A stretch of 5,055 bases of DNA from Calditrichaceae bacterium (GCA_030622395.1 JAUXGF010000256.1:1-5055), one strand, 5' to 3'; positions 1-4,944 are shown, numbered from the stretch's first letter. A program made the numbers and translations. The notes: generated by a model not told the origin, from the sequence alone.

Positions 1-190
1 AGAGGGGTTACCCCGAAGTATCGGGATGCAAGCAAGGGTGTGTTTGTATTTTTACAACCCCAGGCACACCACAGGCACAAAGGAGGCATCCTGAATTCGG
101 AATGATTCGGGATCGGTTAAAATTTTAATCTGCAAAACACCCGTATTACAAAAGGGATCCCCGCGGGAAACACTGAAGGCTTTTTTTACT
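1..190. repeat. GC-richer non-coding left edge with small hairpins
   Basis: No gene is supported here. The segment holds several small inverted repeats. CCCGA (12-16) and TCGGG (21-25) enclose AGTA. ATCCTGAAT (88-96) and ATTCGGGAT (105-113) form a 9-bp stem with one G-T wobble and an 8-base loop. The overlapping palindromes GGGATCCC (154-161) and CCCGCGGG (160-167) follow. Its base composition differs sharply from the AT-rich stretch after it, so the two parts may have different origins. The CCCGA-AGTA-TCGGG hairpin resembles a dispersed intergenic motif I associate with FCB-group genomes; that link is from memory. A weak minus-strand frame crosses this region but has a TTG start and no ribosome binding site. 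Confidence 0.45.
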
Positions 191-382
191 GAATTTAAAC
201 AGATAAAAATTTGACGACCTTTTATGATTTTACTAATTTGAATACAAATTTTAATAAAGATTGTATAATTCAAATTGCAATTTAAGCATAGTTATTATAA
301 TTTTGAAATCAATGTTAAAAAGTATTAACATATATATAATTTTTGCGTAAATTGAATTGTCAATTTTAAAATGGAGCGAAGA
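191..382 (+). promoter_or_regulatory. AT-rich leader upstream of the 383-1719 unit, with possible -10 box
   Basis: This extremely AT-rich stretch precedes a plus-strand two-gene unit and probably holds its promoter. TATAAT at 335-340 is a perfect match to a sigma70 -10 box, but no good -35 sits at the right distance; TGTTAA at 313-318 is the nearest with 16-bp spacing. Directly upstream is a perfect dyad, ATGTTAA (312-318) and TTAACAT (325-331) with a 6-bp centre, which would overlap the -35 area and could be an operator. A second dyad, AAATTGA (349-355) and TCAATTT (360-366), would form a small hairpin in the leader just before the ribosome binding site. AAATTGCAATTT at 272-283 is a 12-bp palindrome. 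In such AT-rich DNA, short dyads arise by chance. Confidence 0.3.
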
Positions 383-829
383 ATGAAATTTAAGTTCACT
401 GATAAAAGTTTTGCAGAAATTGAAAAGGTTTTAGAAACGAAATTCGCAAAAAGAAGCGGTCAATATAGAGCGGTTTTATTAAACAGCGCACAAGGACGTA
501 AACTAAGCATCGAAATTTATCCGGAAATTCCGATCGGAGAAAAAAAAGGAAACCTGGTGTCAATATTTACTCCAAGCGCTCATATTCAACTGCATTTTTG
601 CACAGGCTATGTAGCCAGCGATATGCTCGGCGAGGTGACTTTTTTTGGCGAGTACCAGGATCGTCTATCCGGTATTGTCGTCGAAAAGCAAGCCGCTTAT
701 TCGGCATTCACAAATGTTGATTCAAAACTGCTCTCAGGCGATTTTACAAAATTAGCCCCTGAGGTGATGCTCTCGGGAATAGCCTTATCATTAGCCGAAC
801 CATTGTTAGAAAAAAATGAAGCAAAATAA
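383..829 (+). CDS. Unrecognised protein of 148 residues, coupled to xerD
   Basis: I do not recognise this family. I chose the ATG at 383 because GGAG at 373-376 lies 6 bases before it, a good Shine-Dalgarno. An in-frame ATG at 371 would add only MERR and has no binding site in front. The product starts MKFKFTDKSFAEIEKVLETK, an amphipathic opening, followed by alternating hydrophobic strands (for example LSIEIYPEIPIG and GNLVSIFTPSAHIQLHFCTGY), a mixed middle (MLGEVTFFGEYQDRLSGIVVEK) and a helical C-terminus (LSGIALSLAEPLLEKNEAK). This suggests a small soluble alpha/beta protein. There is no signal peptide, clear membrane segment or metal-binding cluster; the one obvious cysteine, in HFCTGY, stands alone. 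The stop codon overlaps the recombinase start (TAATG), so the two are almost certainly translated together. A role alongside the recombinase is inference from position only. Confidence 0.85.
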   Translation: MKFKFTDKSFAEIEKVLETKFAKRSGQYRAVLLNSAQGRKLSIEIYPEIPIGEKKGNLVSIFTPSAHIQLHFCTGYVASDMLGEVTFFGEYQDRLSGIVVEKQAAYSAFTNVDSKLLSGDFTKLAPEVMLSGIALSLAEPLLEKNEAK

Positions 830-1719
830 TGGACGATATATTTCGTCAATATAAAAGTTATTTGGTTTTTGAACAAAATTTATCCGCCAACTCTGTTGAC
901 GCATACTGCAGAGACGTTAAACGCTATTTAGATTACCTTAAAAGTAATGGTATAAAATCACCGCAGGAAGCGCAGCCCAGTCATGTTCACCGCTTGATTC
1001 AAGTATTGAGTGAAATAGGACTTTCCGCCAGAAGCTTAAACCGGAATATCTCCTCTATACGCGGATTTTATCGCTTTTTAATGGGCGAAAATATAACTCA
1101 AACAGATCCCACTTTAAATGTTGACTGTCCGAAAATCCCCAGCTATCTTCCCACAGTATTAACTTTTGAAGAAATTAAAACTTTGTTAGCTGTTCCCGAT
1201 ACTCAAACAATGCTCGGTTTACGTGACCGGGCTATGTTGGAAACAATTTATGCCTCAGGTTTGCGGGTATCGGAATTATTAGGGCTTTTAACGTTTAATG
1301 TATATTTTGATCAAAACATTTTACGTATTTTTGGTAAGGGACGAAAAGAACGTCTGACGCCCATTTCAGATTCTGCTCTTAACTGGATTAAGCAGTATTT
1401 AGATCGTTCCCGTCCTTTATTGGATAAACGCAGGCGCTCGGACGGTGTACTTTTTTTGAGTGTACGGGGAACAGCTATGTCGCGTATGGGCTTCTGGAAA
1501 AATTTAAAGAGCTGTATTAATAAGGTCGGCATTAGAAAAGAGATTCATCCGCATACTTTCCGTCATTCATTTGCTACGCATTTGTTGGAAAACGGAGCTG
1601 ATTTACGCGCCGTTCAGGAAATGCTCGGTCATGCCGATATCAGCACAACGCAAATTTATACGCATTTGGACCGAAGCTATTTACAGCAGGAATACAAAAC
1701 CTATCATCCGAGGAGTTAG
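829..1719 (+). CDS. xerD: Tyrosine recombinase XerC/XerD family, probably XerD
   Basis: Site-specific tyrosine recombinase of 296 residues, the usual Xer length (about 295-300). In well-studied bacteria XerC and XerD act together at dif near the terminus to resolve chromosome dimers, with FtsK. The N-terminal SAM-like DNA-binding domain spans about residues 1-90 (FEQNLSANSVDAYCRDVKRYL, then SLNRNISSIRGFYRFL). The catalytic domain starts near LTFEEIKTLL (111-120). All six expected catalytic residues are visible: R146 (SGLRVSEL), K170 (FGKGRKERLTPI), H242 and R245 (HPHTFRHSFATHLL), H268 (MLGHADISTTQ) and the nucleophile Y277 (QIYTHLD), so it should be active. The FWKNLK segment and the start motif fit XerD better than XerC, but the two are hard to separate by eye, and a phage or element integrase of Xer type is less likely given the length. 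It overlaps the preceding stop codon by one base. Confidence 0.93.
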   Translation: MDDIFRQYKSYLVFEQNLSANSVDAYCRDVKRYLDYLKSNGIKSPQEAQPSHVHRLIQVLSEIGLSARSLNRNISSIRGFYRFLMGENITQTDPTLNVDCPKIPSYLPTVLTFEEIKTLLAVPDTQTMLGLRDRAMLETIYASGLRVSELLGLLTFNVYFDQNILRIFGKGRKERLTPISDSALNWIKQYLDRSRPLLDKRRRSDGVLFLSVRGTAMSRMGFWKNLKSCINKVGIRKEIHPHTFRHSFATHLLENGADLRAVQEMLGHADISTTQIYTHLDRSYLQQEYKTYHPRS

Positions 1720-1755
1720 TTTGGCGCTGGATACTGGTTGGAGCGGAGCGTAAAT

Positions 1756-1769
1756 CCCGCCCTTGCGGG
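1756..1769. repeat. GC hairpin, copy 1
   Basis: CCCGC (1756-1760) and GCGGG (1765-1769) form a perfect 5-bp stem with loop CCTT. It sits 37 bp after the xerD stop. Neither strand has a proper T-run after it, so termination is possible but weakly supported. It is duplicated 49 bp downstream with a changed loop but an intact stem. Confidence 0.55.
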
Positions 1770-1804
1770 GATACTTGATGCTGGATGCTGGATGGAGCGG
1801 AAAT

Positions 1805-1818
1805 CCCGCTTTTGCGGG
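1805..1818. repeat. GC hairpin, copy 2
   Basis: CCCGC (1805-1809) and GCGGG (1814-1818) form a perfect stem with loop TTTT. The flanks (AAAT before, GGAT after) match copy 1, so both belong to one duplicated unit. On the minus strand the stem is followed by ATTT, a poor U-tract; a minor terminator role for the hexapeptide gene cannot be excluded. Confidence 0.55.
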
Positions 1819-1937
1819 GATGCTGGATGCTGGATGAGGAAAATTATGTAACTGGTAATTGGTGATCGGTAATCGGTAACTAACGTCAAACATCAAGTAT
1901 CAAGTATCTTCCATCTTACATCCAGTATCCAGCATCC
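1818..1937. repeat. Long-range inverted repeat (19-bp arms)
   Basis: The arm at 1818-1836 and the arm at 1919-1937 (CATCCAGTATCCAGCATCC) are reverse complements at 18 of 19 positions, and the single difference would be a G-U pair in RNA. They enclose 82 bases. A near copy of the left arm at 1776-1794 could pair with the same right arm at 17 of 19 positions, and GCTGGATACTGG at 1726-1737 matches 1922-1933 perfectly in inverted orientation. Alternative stems are therefore possible in transcripts running off either gene. Confidence 0.6.
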
Positions 1938-1945
1938 TTTACTTT

Positions 1946-2800
1946 TCAACCAACTTTTTGTTCAAGGGGATCAAAGGGAATAGTTTGCCGCTCTTGTTTT
2001 TCGGGTTTTCTATTGGATGGAATGATTGATTTTGGTAAAACAACTTCATGGGGGGCAATAGTGGCGCCCATGCCGATTTCCACATTTCCCATTATTGTGG
2101 CTTTTAATCCGATCGTCGCTCCCTTTCTTATCTTTACGCGGGAAAGAACTATATAACCCTTTGTGGCGTAATGACCTATTATATGCACCGAACCGCCAAC
2201 CGTAACATAATCTTCGATTTCTATCATACATGGGTCTGAAATGTTAGTTGTGTTAAGGTGTACGTTTTTTCCTATTTTCATTCCCATCATACGGTAAAAT
2301 AATATGTTCAAGGGAGTCGGCGTTATAAATTCTAAGAAAGTATAACGAACGATATAAGTTAAAGCATTGTGTATATACCATGGTATTGTTTTTAGGGAGA
2401 ATAAAGGGCCGCGGAATGGTTTTAAGCGGAATGGCATTATGAAATTAAAGAAAGGCGCTACAAAAACTATGCAGAGTCCATAAAGAAAATAGGCTGCGAT
2501 AAAAGATGTAGCTAATGCTGCGTAATGAAAAAATTGATACCAGTCTTTTGTAACTTCTAAAATGTAATTAATTAAATAAACTCCAGGCGTTGCCGAAAGT
2601 CCCATAGCTAAAATTGCAATAATATATAAAGGCGTTAGAGCGGCTAAAAAGCTGGCTGTTCTAAAACGGCGTAATAACATTTCAAAGAAACCGGCAATTC
2701 CTGCAAGGGATGATCTTTTGCTGTATACGTTTTCTTTTGTGGTTTTAAATATTTCGTTTTTAACAACTATTGCCGGATCCTTGTGATTATTATTGCCCAT
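1946..2800 (-). CDS. Membrane-anchored hexapeptide-repeat (left-handed beta-helix) protein, acyltransferase-like
   Basis: A 284-residue protein with a polar N-terminus, two or more hydrophobic segments (about 49-69, FLAALTPLYIIAILAMGL, and about 92-120), an interfacial stretch with PFRGPLFSLKTIPWYIHNAL (about 128-147), and a C-terminal left-handed beta-helix (about 174-256). The helix shows hexapeptide turns such as IGKNVHLN, IEIEDYVTVGGSVHI, IRKGATIG and VEIGMGATIAP, and GH at 209-210. The passage TPTPLNILFYRMMGMKIG leading into it resembles the membrane-associated C-terminal domain found on some non-ribosomal peptide synthetases, here as a free-standing protein; that similarity is from memory. 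Such proteins are often O-acyltransferases, but substrate and activity are unknown. The ATG at 2800 is supported by AAGGA (2808-2812 on the opposite strand) 7 bases upstream. It faces xerD tail to tail and has its own promoter candidate. Confidence 0.85.
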   Translation of the reverse strand: MGNNNHKDPAIVVKNEIFKTTKENVYSKRSSLAGIAGFFEMLLRRFRTASFLAALTPLYIIAILAMGLSATPGVYLINYILEVTKDWYQFFHYAALATSFIAAYFLYGLCIVFVAPFFNFIMPFRLKPFRGPLFSLKTIPWYIHNALTYIVRYTFLEFITPTPLNILFYRMMGMKIGKNVHLNTTNISDPCMIEIEDYVTVGGSVHIIGHYATKGYIVLSRVKIRKGATIGLKATIMGNVEIGMGATIAPHEVVLPKSIIPSNRKPEKQERQTIPFDPLEQKVG

Positions 2801-2854
2801 AGTATATTCCTTAAAATAAGTAATGATTTGATAATTAGTATTACAATAATTTTA

Positions 2855-2883
2855 AATATATTAGTTAATGTCTAAAAAGACAA
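2855..2883 (-). promoter_or_regulatory. Sigma70-type promoter candidate for the hexapeptide gene
   Basis: Read on the minus strand: TTGTCT (2883-2878, 4 of 6 to TTGACA), exactly 17 bases, then TATATT (2860-2855, 5 of 6 to TATAAT). Transcription would begin near 2848 and give a leader of about 48 bases before the ATG at 2800. A short dyad, TGTCT-AAAA-AGACA (2869-2882 on plus), overlaps the -35 and the start of the spacer and could be a regulator site, though it is only 5 bp per arm. Confidence 0.45.
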
Positions 2884-2961
2884 ATGTAAGTTTTTTAAAT
2901 TAACCAATGAATATGATAGTTTTTTGCTAAGGCGCACAAATATTATTGGAAAATAATTAAA

Positions 2962-3130
2962 GAATGGAGTACTGGAGTGTTGGAGTGATGGAGTAATGCT
3001 TAAATGGTTATATTCCTATAACTATCGCAGACATTTCAATATTCTATTTTTCTAAAGACCTCAAAGGTTTGGGAAAACCTTTGAGGTCTCTTCCATCACT
3101 CCACCACTCCAACACTCCATTACTCCAATC
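2962..3130. repeat. Nested inverted repeat with octamer periodicity
   Basis: The left arm (2962-2998) has four tandem octamers: TGGAGTAC, TGGAGTGT, TGGAGTGA and TGGAGTAA. The right arm (about 3093-3130) has CCATCACT, CCACCACT, CCAACACT and CCATTACT. The arms are reverse complements at about 33 of 37 positions. Between them lies the strong hairpin at 3056-3089, set close to the right arm. I see no terminal target-site duplication and no coding capacity, so it looks like a spacer repeat rather than a recognisable transposon. It lies just past the 3' end of pdxA. Confidence 0.75.
3056..3089. repeat. Perfect 15-bp hairpin past pdxA, possible terminator
   Basis: AGACCTCAAAGGTTT (3056-3070) and its exact reverse complement (3075-3089) enclose GGGA. 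It lies about 50 bases downstream of the pdxA stop, where a terminator is expected. On the minus strand the stem is followed by TTTAGAAAAATAG, which gives only a short T-run, so termination is plausible but not typical. I recall similar AGACCT/AGGTCT palindromes as dispersed intergenic repeats in FCB-group genomes. Confidence 0.6.
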
Positions 3131-3138
3131 TTCAATTC

Positions 3139-4116
3139 TTACCTTGCAGCCGCCTTTATAGCCTCAACCATACTGGTTTCATTAGCCCGGTTTTTCCCCG
3201 CCAGATCCATTGCCGTACCGTGATCGACTGAAGTCCGTAAAAAGGGCAGCCCCATTGTCATGCTGATTGTACGGTGGAAATCAAAGGTTTTAGCGGCAAT
3301 GTGTCCCTGGTCGTGATAAAGCGAAAGCACGCCGTCAAAATGCCCTTCCTTTGCCAGATGAAAAACAGAGTCGGCGGCAATCGGACCTTTTACATTTAAA
3401 CCATTTTCCTGAGCTGCCTGAACAGCGGGAATTAAGATATCCATTTCCTCATTCCCGAACATGCCGCCTTCGCCTCCATGCGGATTTAATGCGGCTAAGG
3501 CTAGTCTGGGTTTAGCGATTCCTATTTGCATTAAGTACTTATGACAATGAGACAGCGATGTTGTCAGGTCATTTTTATTTAAAGCCGCTGGGATATCTTT
3601 AAAAGCAAGATGCCTCGAATAAAAAAAGATGCGCAGGCTGCCGGTTATGAACAGAGTCATAGTGTGACGGCTGTTTGTTAATTTTGCTAAAAGCTCGGTA
3701 TGATCAAGATAGGGGACAGCCGCTTTTTTAAAAGCTTCCTTATTGATAGGCGCTGTGGCGATGGCGTCGATTTTACCGGCTAAAGTTTGCTCAACAGCAT
3801 GCTTTATAAATTGATAAGAAAGTTGCCCCGCTGCTACGCTGATTTTTCCCGGTTCGGGGATTTGTGAAATGTTTTCAGGGTAGAAGCAGGGAATAACGCC
3901 GGCTCTAATTTTCGGTAAATTATCAAGAGTGGATAAATTAATTAGTTGAACGTCTAATTGGGCTCTTTTTCGCTGCGCCTCTAAAATTTTATAACAGCCA
4001 AAAACAACAGGATAGGCGGCGTCATAAATTTCCGGGTGATTAGCCAGGGCTTTTAAAACAATTTCCGGTCCGATGCCGGCGGGGTCGCCTATTGTAACGC
4101 CAATTTTTTTTATCAT
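3139..4116 (-). CDS. pdxA: 4-hydroxythreonine-4-phosphate dehydrogenase (PdxA family)
   Basis: A 325-residue, full-length PdxA-family protein (family about 325-340). PdxA oxidises 4-phosphohydroxy-L-threonine with NAD in the DXP-dependent route to pyridoxal phosphate; it is a cytoplasmic, metal-dependent homodimer. Visible motifs are GDPAGIGPEIVLKAL (10-24), ATAPINKEAF (120-129), DHTELLA (138-144), NPHGGEGGMFGNEE (211-224), GPIAADSVFH (244-253), LYHDQGHIAAK (266-276) and RTSVDHGTAMDLAGK (294-308). H139-T140 match the substrate-binding His-Thr of E. coli PdxA, and H169, H213 and H268 match its metal ligands (H166, H211, H266). The HDQGH sequence is also common in the PdxA2 branch (D-threonate or D-erythronate 4-phosphate dehydrogenases), so the substrate is not fixed by sequence alone. 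No other vitamin B6 or sugar-acid gene is adjacent. The ATG at 4116 has only a weak AAGAA binding site but fits the family N-terminus exactly. Confidence 0.93.
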   Translation of the reverse strand: MIKKIGVTIGDPAGIGPEIVLKALANHPEIYDAAYPVVFGCYKILEAQRKRAQLDVQLINLSTLDNLPKIRAGVIPCFYPENISQIPEPGKISVAAGQLSYQFIKHAVEQTLAGKIDAIATAPINKEAFKKAAVPYLDHTELLAKLTNSRHTMTLFITGSLRIFFYSRHLAFKDIPAALNKNDLTTSLSHCHKYLMQIGIAKPRLALAALNPHGGEGGMFGNEEMDILIPAVQAAQENGLNVKGPIAADSVFHLAKEGHFDGVLSLYHDQGHIAAKTFDFHRTISMTMGLPFLRTSVDHGTAMDLAGKNRANETSMVEAIKAAAR

Positions 4117-4152
4117 TTTATATTCTTGGGATGTTTAGCCGTTATTATTTAG

Positions 4153-4182
4153 ATTTAAGTGAAATTATTAAACCGTTTTCAA
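4153..4182 (-). promoter_or_regulatory. Weak promoter candidate for pdxA
   Basis: On the minus strand TTGAAA (4182-4177, 5 of 6 to TTGACA) is followed after 18 bases by TTAAAT (4158-4153, 4 of 6). This would give a leader of roughly 30 bases. TTGACC at 4208-4203 is an alternative -35 but has no good -10 at the usual distance. The 133-bp gap to the upstream gene and the terminator-like hairpin in it favour a separate pdxA promoter. Confidence 0.25.
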
Positions 4183-4215
4183 ATAGATAATTTTATGTCC
4201 GAGGTCAAAAACTTA

Positions 4216-4244
4216 AAAGCTGAACGCTGAACCCTGACAGCTTT
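4216..4244 (-). terminator. Terminator-like hairpin after the UPF0158 gene, made of heptamers
   Basis: On the minus strand AAAGCTG (4244-4238) and CAGCTTT (4222-4216) form a 7-bp stem with a 15-base loop. It is followed by TAAG and then TTTTT (4211-4207), a fair U-tract, starting only 5 bases past the UPF0158 stop. The element consists of heptamers, GCTGAAC (4219-4225), GCTGAAC (4226-4232) and CCTGACA (4233-4239) on the plus strand, the same 7-bp periodicity seen in other gaps of this window. The large loop weakens the terminator call. Confidence 0.4.
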
Positions 4245-4249
4245 ATCTT

Positions 4250-4738
4250 TTATAATGTTTCTTTAGCTATTATTTTGATCTCATTATCCCTTAACCATTG
4301 CAAAGCGGAGGCTTCAAAAAAACTATCTCTGAGCAGTAGGAATTTTTTAAGCAAATCCGGCTCTGATTTTATCAAGCGGTGAAATTCCTGATAGCCTCCT
4401 TCCTTTTGAATCGCCACCCATAATTTATCATGCAGTTCTTGATACTCATCCTCGATTGAGCGTGTAAATTCCGACATTAAATCGAAAATAATATTTGGAA
4501 AGTTGTTAGGTATATACAAGAATTTAGTTGAATCAGGAGCTATTTTTCGGATAAGCGCTTCTTTATCAAGTACATTAATATTCTTTTCCAATTTCAATAT
4601 ACTGGTAAGTATATCGTTGTCTGTGGGAATATTTAGAATATCGCCCGTTTCCAGGCTTAAGTAGCATTCCAGTTCAAGTTCTGAGCCGCGGTGCAGCACA
4701 AAAGCTAATTCATCAACATTAATTGATAATTCTTTCAT
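4250..4738 (-). CDS. UPF0158-family protein
   Basis: A 162-residue protein that I assign to the uncharacterised UPF0158 family from its pattern. An N-terminal helix with LELECYLSLETGDILNI (about 21-37) corresponds to the family's YLDLETGEV signature. FLYIP (73-77) follows, then an acidic helix (FTRSIEDEYQELHDKL), the L..AI..EGGYQEFHRLI region (106-123, where others have a GAF-RFK motif), and a C-terminal helix ending in ALQWLRDNEI (145-154). Length fits the family (about 140-170). No signal peptide or membrane segment is present, so it is probably cytosolic. The function of the family is unknown. The ATG at 4738 has AAAGG (4749-4753 on the opposite strand) at 10 bases, somewhat far but acceptable. 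It is followed by pdxA on the same strand after 133 bp with a terminator-like hairpin, so co-transcription is doubtful. Confidence 0.8.
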   Translation of the reverse strand: MKELSINVDELAFVLHRGSELELECYLSLETGDILNIPTDNDILTSILKLEKNINVLDKEALIRKIAPDSTKFLYIPNNFPNIIFDLMSEFTRSIEDEYQELHDKLWVAIQKEGGYQEFHRLIKSEPDLLKKFLLLRDSFFEASALQWLRDNEIKIIAKETL

Positions 4739-4847
4739 GTAGACAATGCCTTTGTAAAATTTATTCTAAAGATAATTAATAAAGGGTATTTAAACAAAAG
4801 ATAAATACAAAGATAAAGATTAAAATTTTATTATAGTGCCAAGGATG

Positions 4848-4900
4848 GGTCGCTACGCGAGAAGTAAGAAGTAGCCCCAAAGGGGTCCCTGCGCGAGAAG
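4848..4900. repeat. Imperfect direct repeat with CCCCAAAGGGG hairpin
   Basis: GGTCGCTACGCGAGAAG (4848-4864) and GGTCCCTGCGCGAGAAG (4884-4900) agree at 15 of 17 positions, spaced 36 bp start to start. Between them CCCC (4875-4878) and GGGG (4882-4885) form a tiny hairpin with loop AAA. The segment is much richer in GC than its surroundings. Confidence 0.6.
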
Positions 4901-4904
4901 AATA

Positions 4905-4942
4905 AATTTGGAATTTGGAATTTGGAATAAGTAGGAATTTGG
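4905..4942. repeat. AATTTGG heptamer tandem repeat
   Basis: Three perfect tandem copies of AATTTGG (4905-4911, 4912-4918, 4919-4925) are followed, after AATAAGTAGG, by a fourth copy at 4936-4942 and a partial one (AATTAG). Confidence 0.85.
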
Positions 4943-4944
4943 AA

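Larger units (their letters stand above)
1720..1945. repeat. Heptamer-repeat spacer between convergent genes
   Basis: The whole gap between the convergent 3' ends of xerD and the hexapeptide gene consists of short degenerate repeats with 7-bp period. GATGCTG-type heptamers occur at 1777-1794 and 1820-1836. TGGTAAT, TGGTGAT, CGGTAAT and CGGTAAC run in tandem at 1853-1880. ATCAAGT twice, ATCTTCC, ATCTTAC, ATCCAGT and ATCCAGC run in tandem at 1892-1933. Two copies of a block starting GGAGCGG, each with a CCCGC-4-GCGGG hairpin, lie at about 1739-1795 and 1794-1836. Frames crossing it translate to repetitive nonsense (PASSIPAKAG-like) and are not genes. Confidence 0.85.
2801..3138. other. Gene-free gap: promoter side plus nested repeat
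   Basis: This gap separates the pdxA stop from the hexapeptide gene start, both on the minus strand. The part nearest the hexapeptide gene (about 2801-2960) is AT-rich and carries its candidate promoter. The part nearest pdxA (2962-3130) is an inverted structure built from octamer repeats around a 15-bp hairpin. No credible small gene was found in it. Confidence 0.6.
4739..4944. other. Repeat-bearing gap upstream of the UPF0158 gene
   Basis: No gene is seen. The part next to the UPF0158 start (about 4739-4835) is AT-rich and should hold its promoter; TAGAAT on the minus strand (4768-4763) is a possible -10 box, but no -35 is evident. The rest is an imperfect direct repeat (4848-4900) followed by AATTTGG heptamers (4905-4942). 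Confidence 0.4.

Noticed and set aside
52..273. Minus-strand open frame of 73 codons in the left gap
   Set aside because: It begins with TTG, has no Shine-Dalgarno, runs through palindromic spacer sequence, and its product resembles no family.
1311..1532. Minus-strand frame inside xerD
   Set aside because: It is a shadow of the recombinase, whose catalytic domain is fully conserved in the other strand.
829..1719. Integrase marking a genomic island
   Set aside because: Length and motifs fit a housekeeping Xer protein, and there is no tRNA, att-like repeat or phage gene nearby.
1571..1753. Plus-strand frame over the xerD 3' end
   Set aside because: It is out of frame with the catalytic HxxR, H and Y motifs and runs into the spacer repeat.
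1681..1896. Minus-strand open frame through the xerD end and the repeat spacer
   Set aside because: The translation is repetitive (SIPAKAG and PASSI-type) and comes from the heptamer repeats; it overlaps the real recombinase end.
1853..1933. CRISPR array
   Set aside because: The units are 7 bp with no spacers; there is no 23-40-bp repeat and no cas gene.
2046..2231. Minus-strand frame inside the hexapeptide gene
   Set aside because: The overlapping frame encodes clear hexapeptide turns with a good start; this one is a shadow.
2962..3130. Insertion sequence or MITE with confirmed ends
   Set aside because: No transposase and no target-site duplication are visible; kept as an inverted repeat only.
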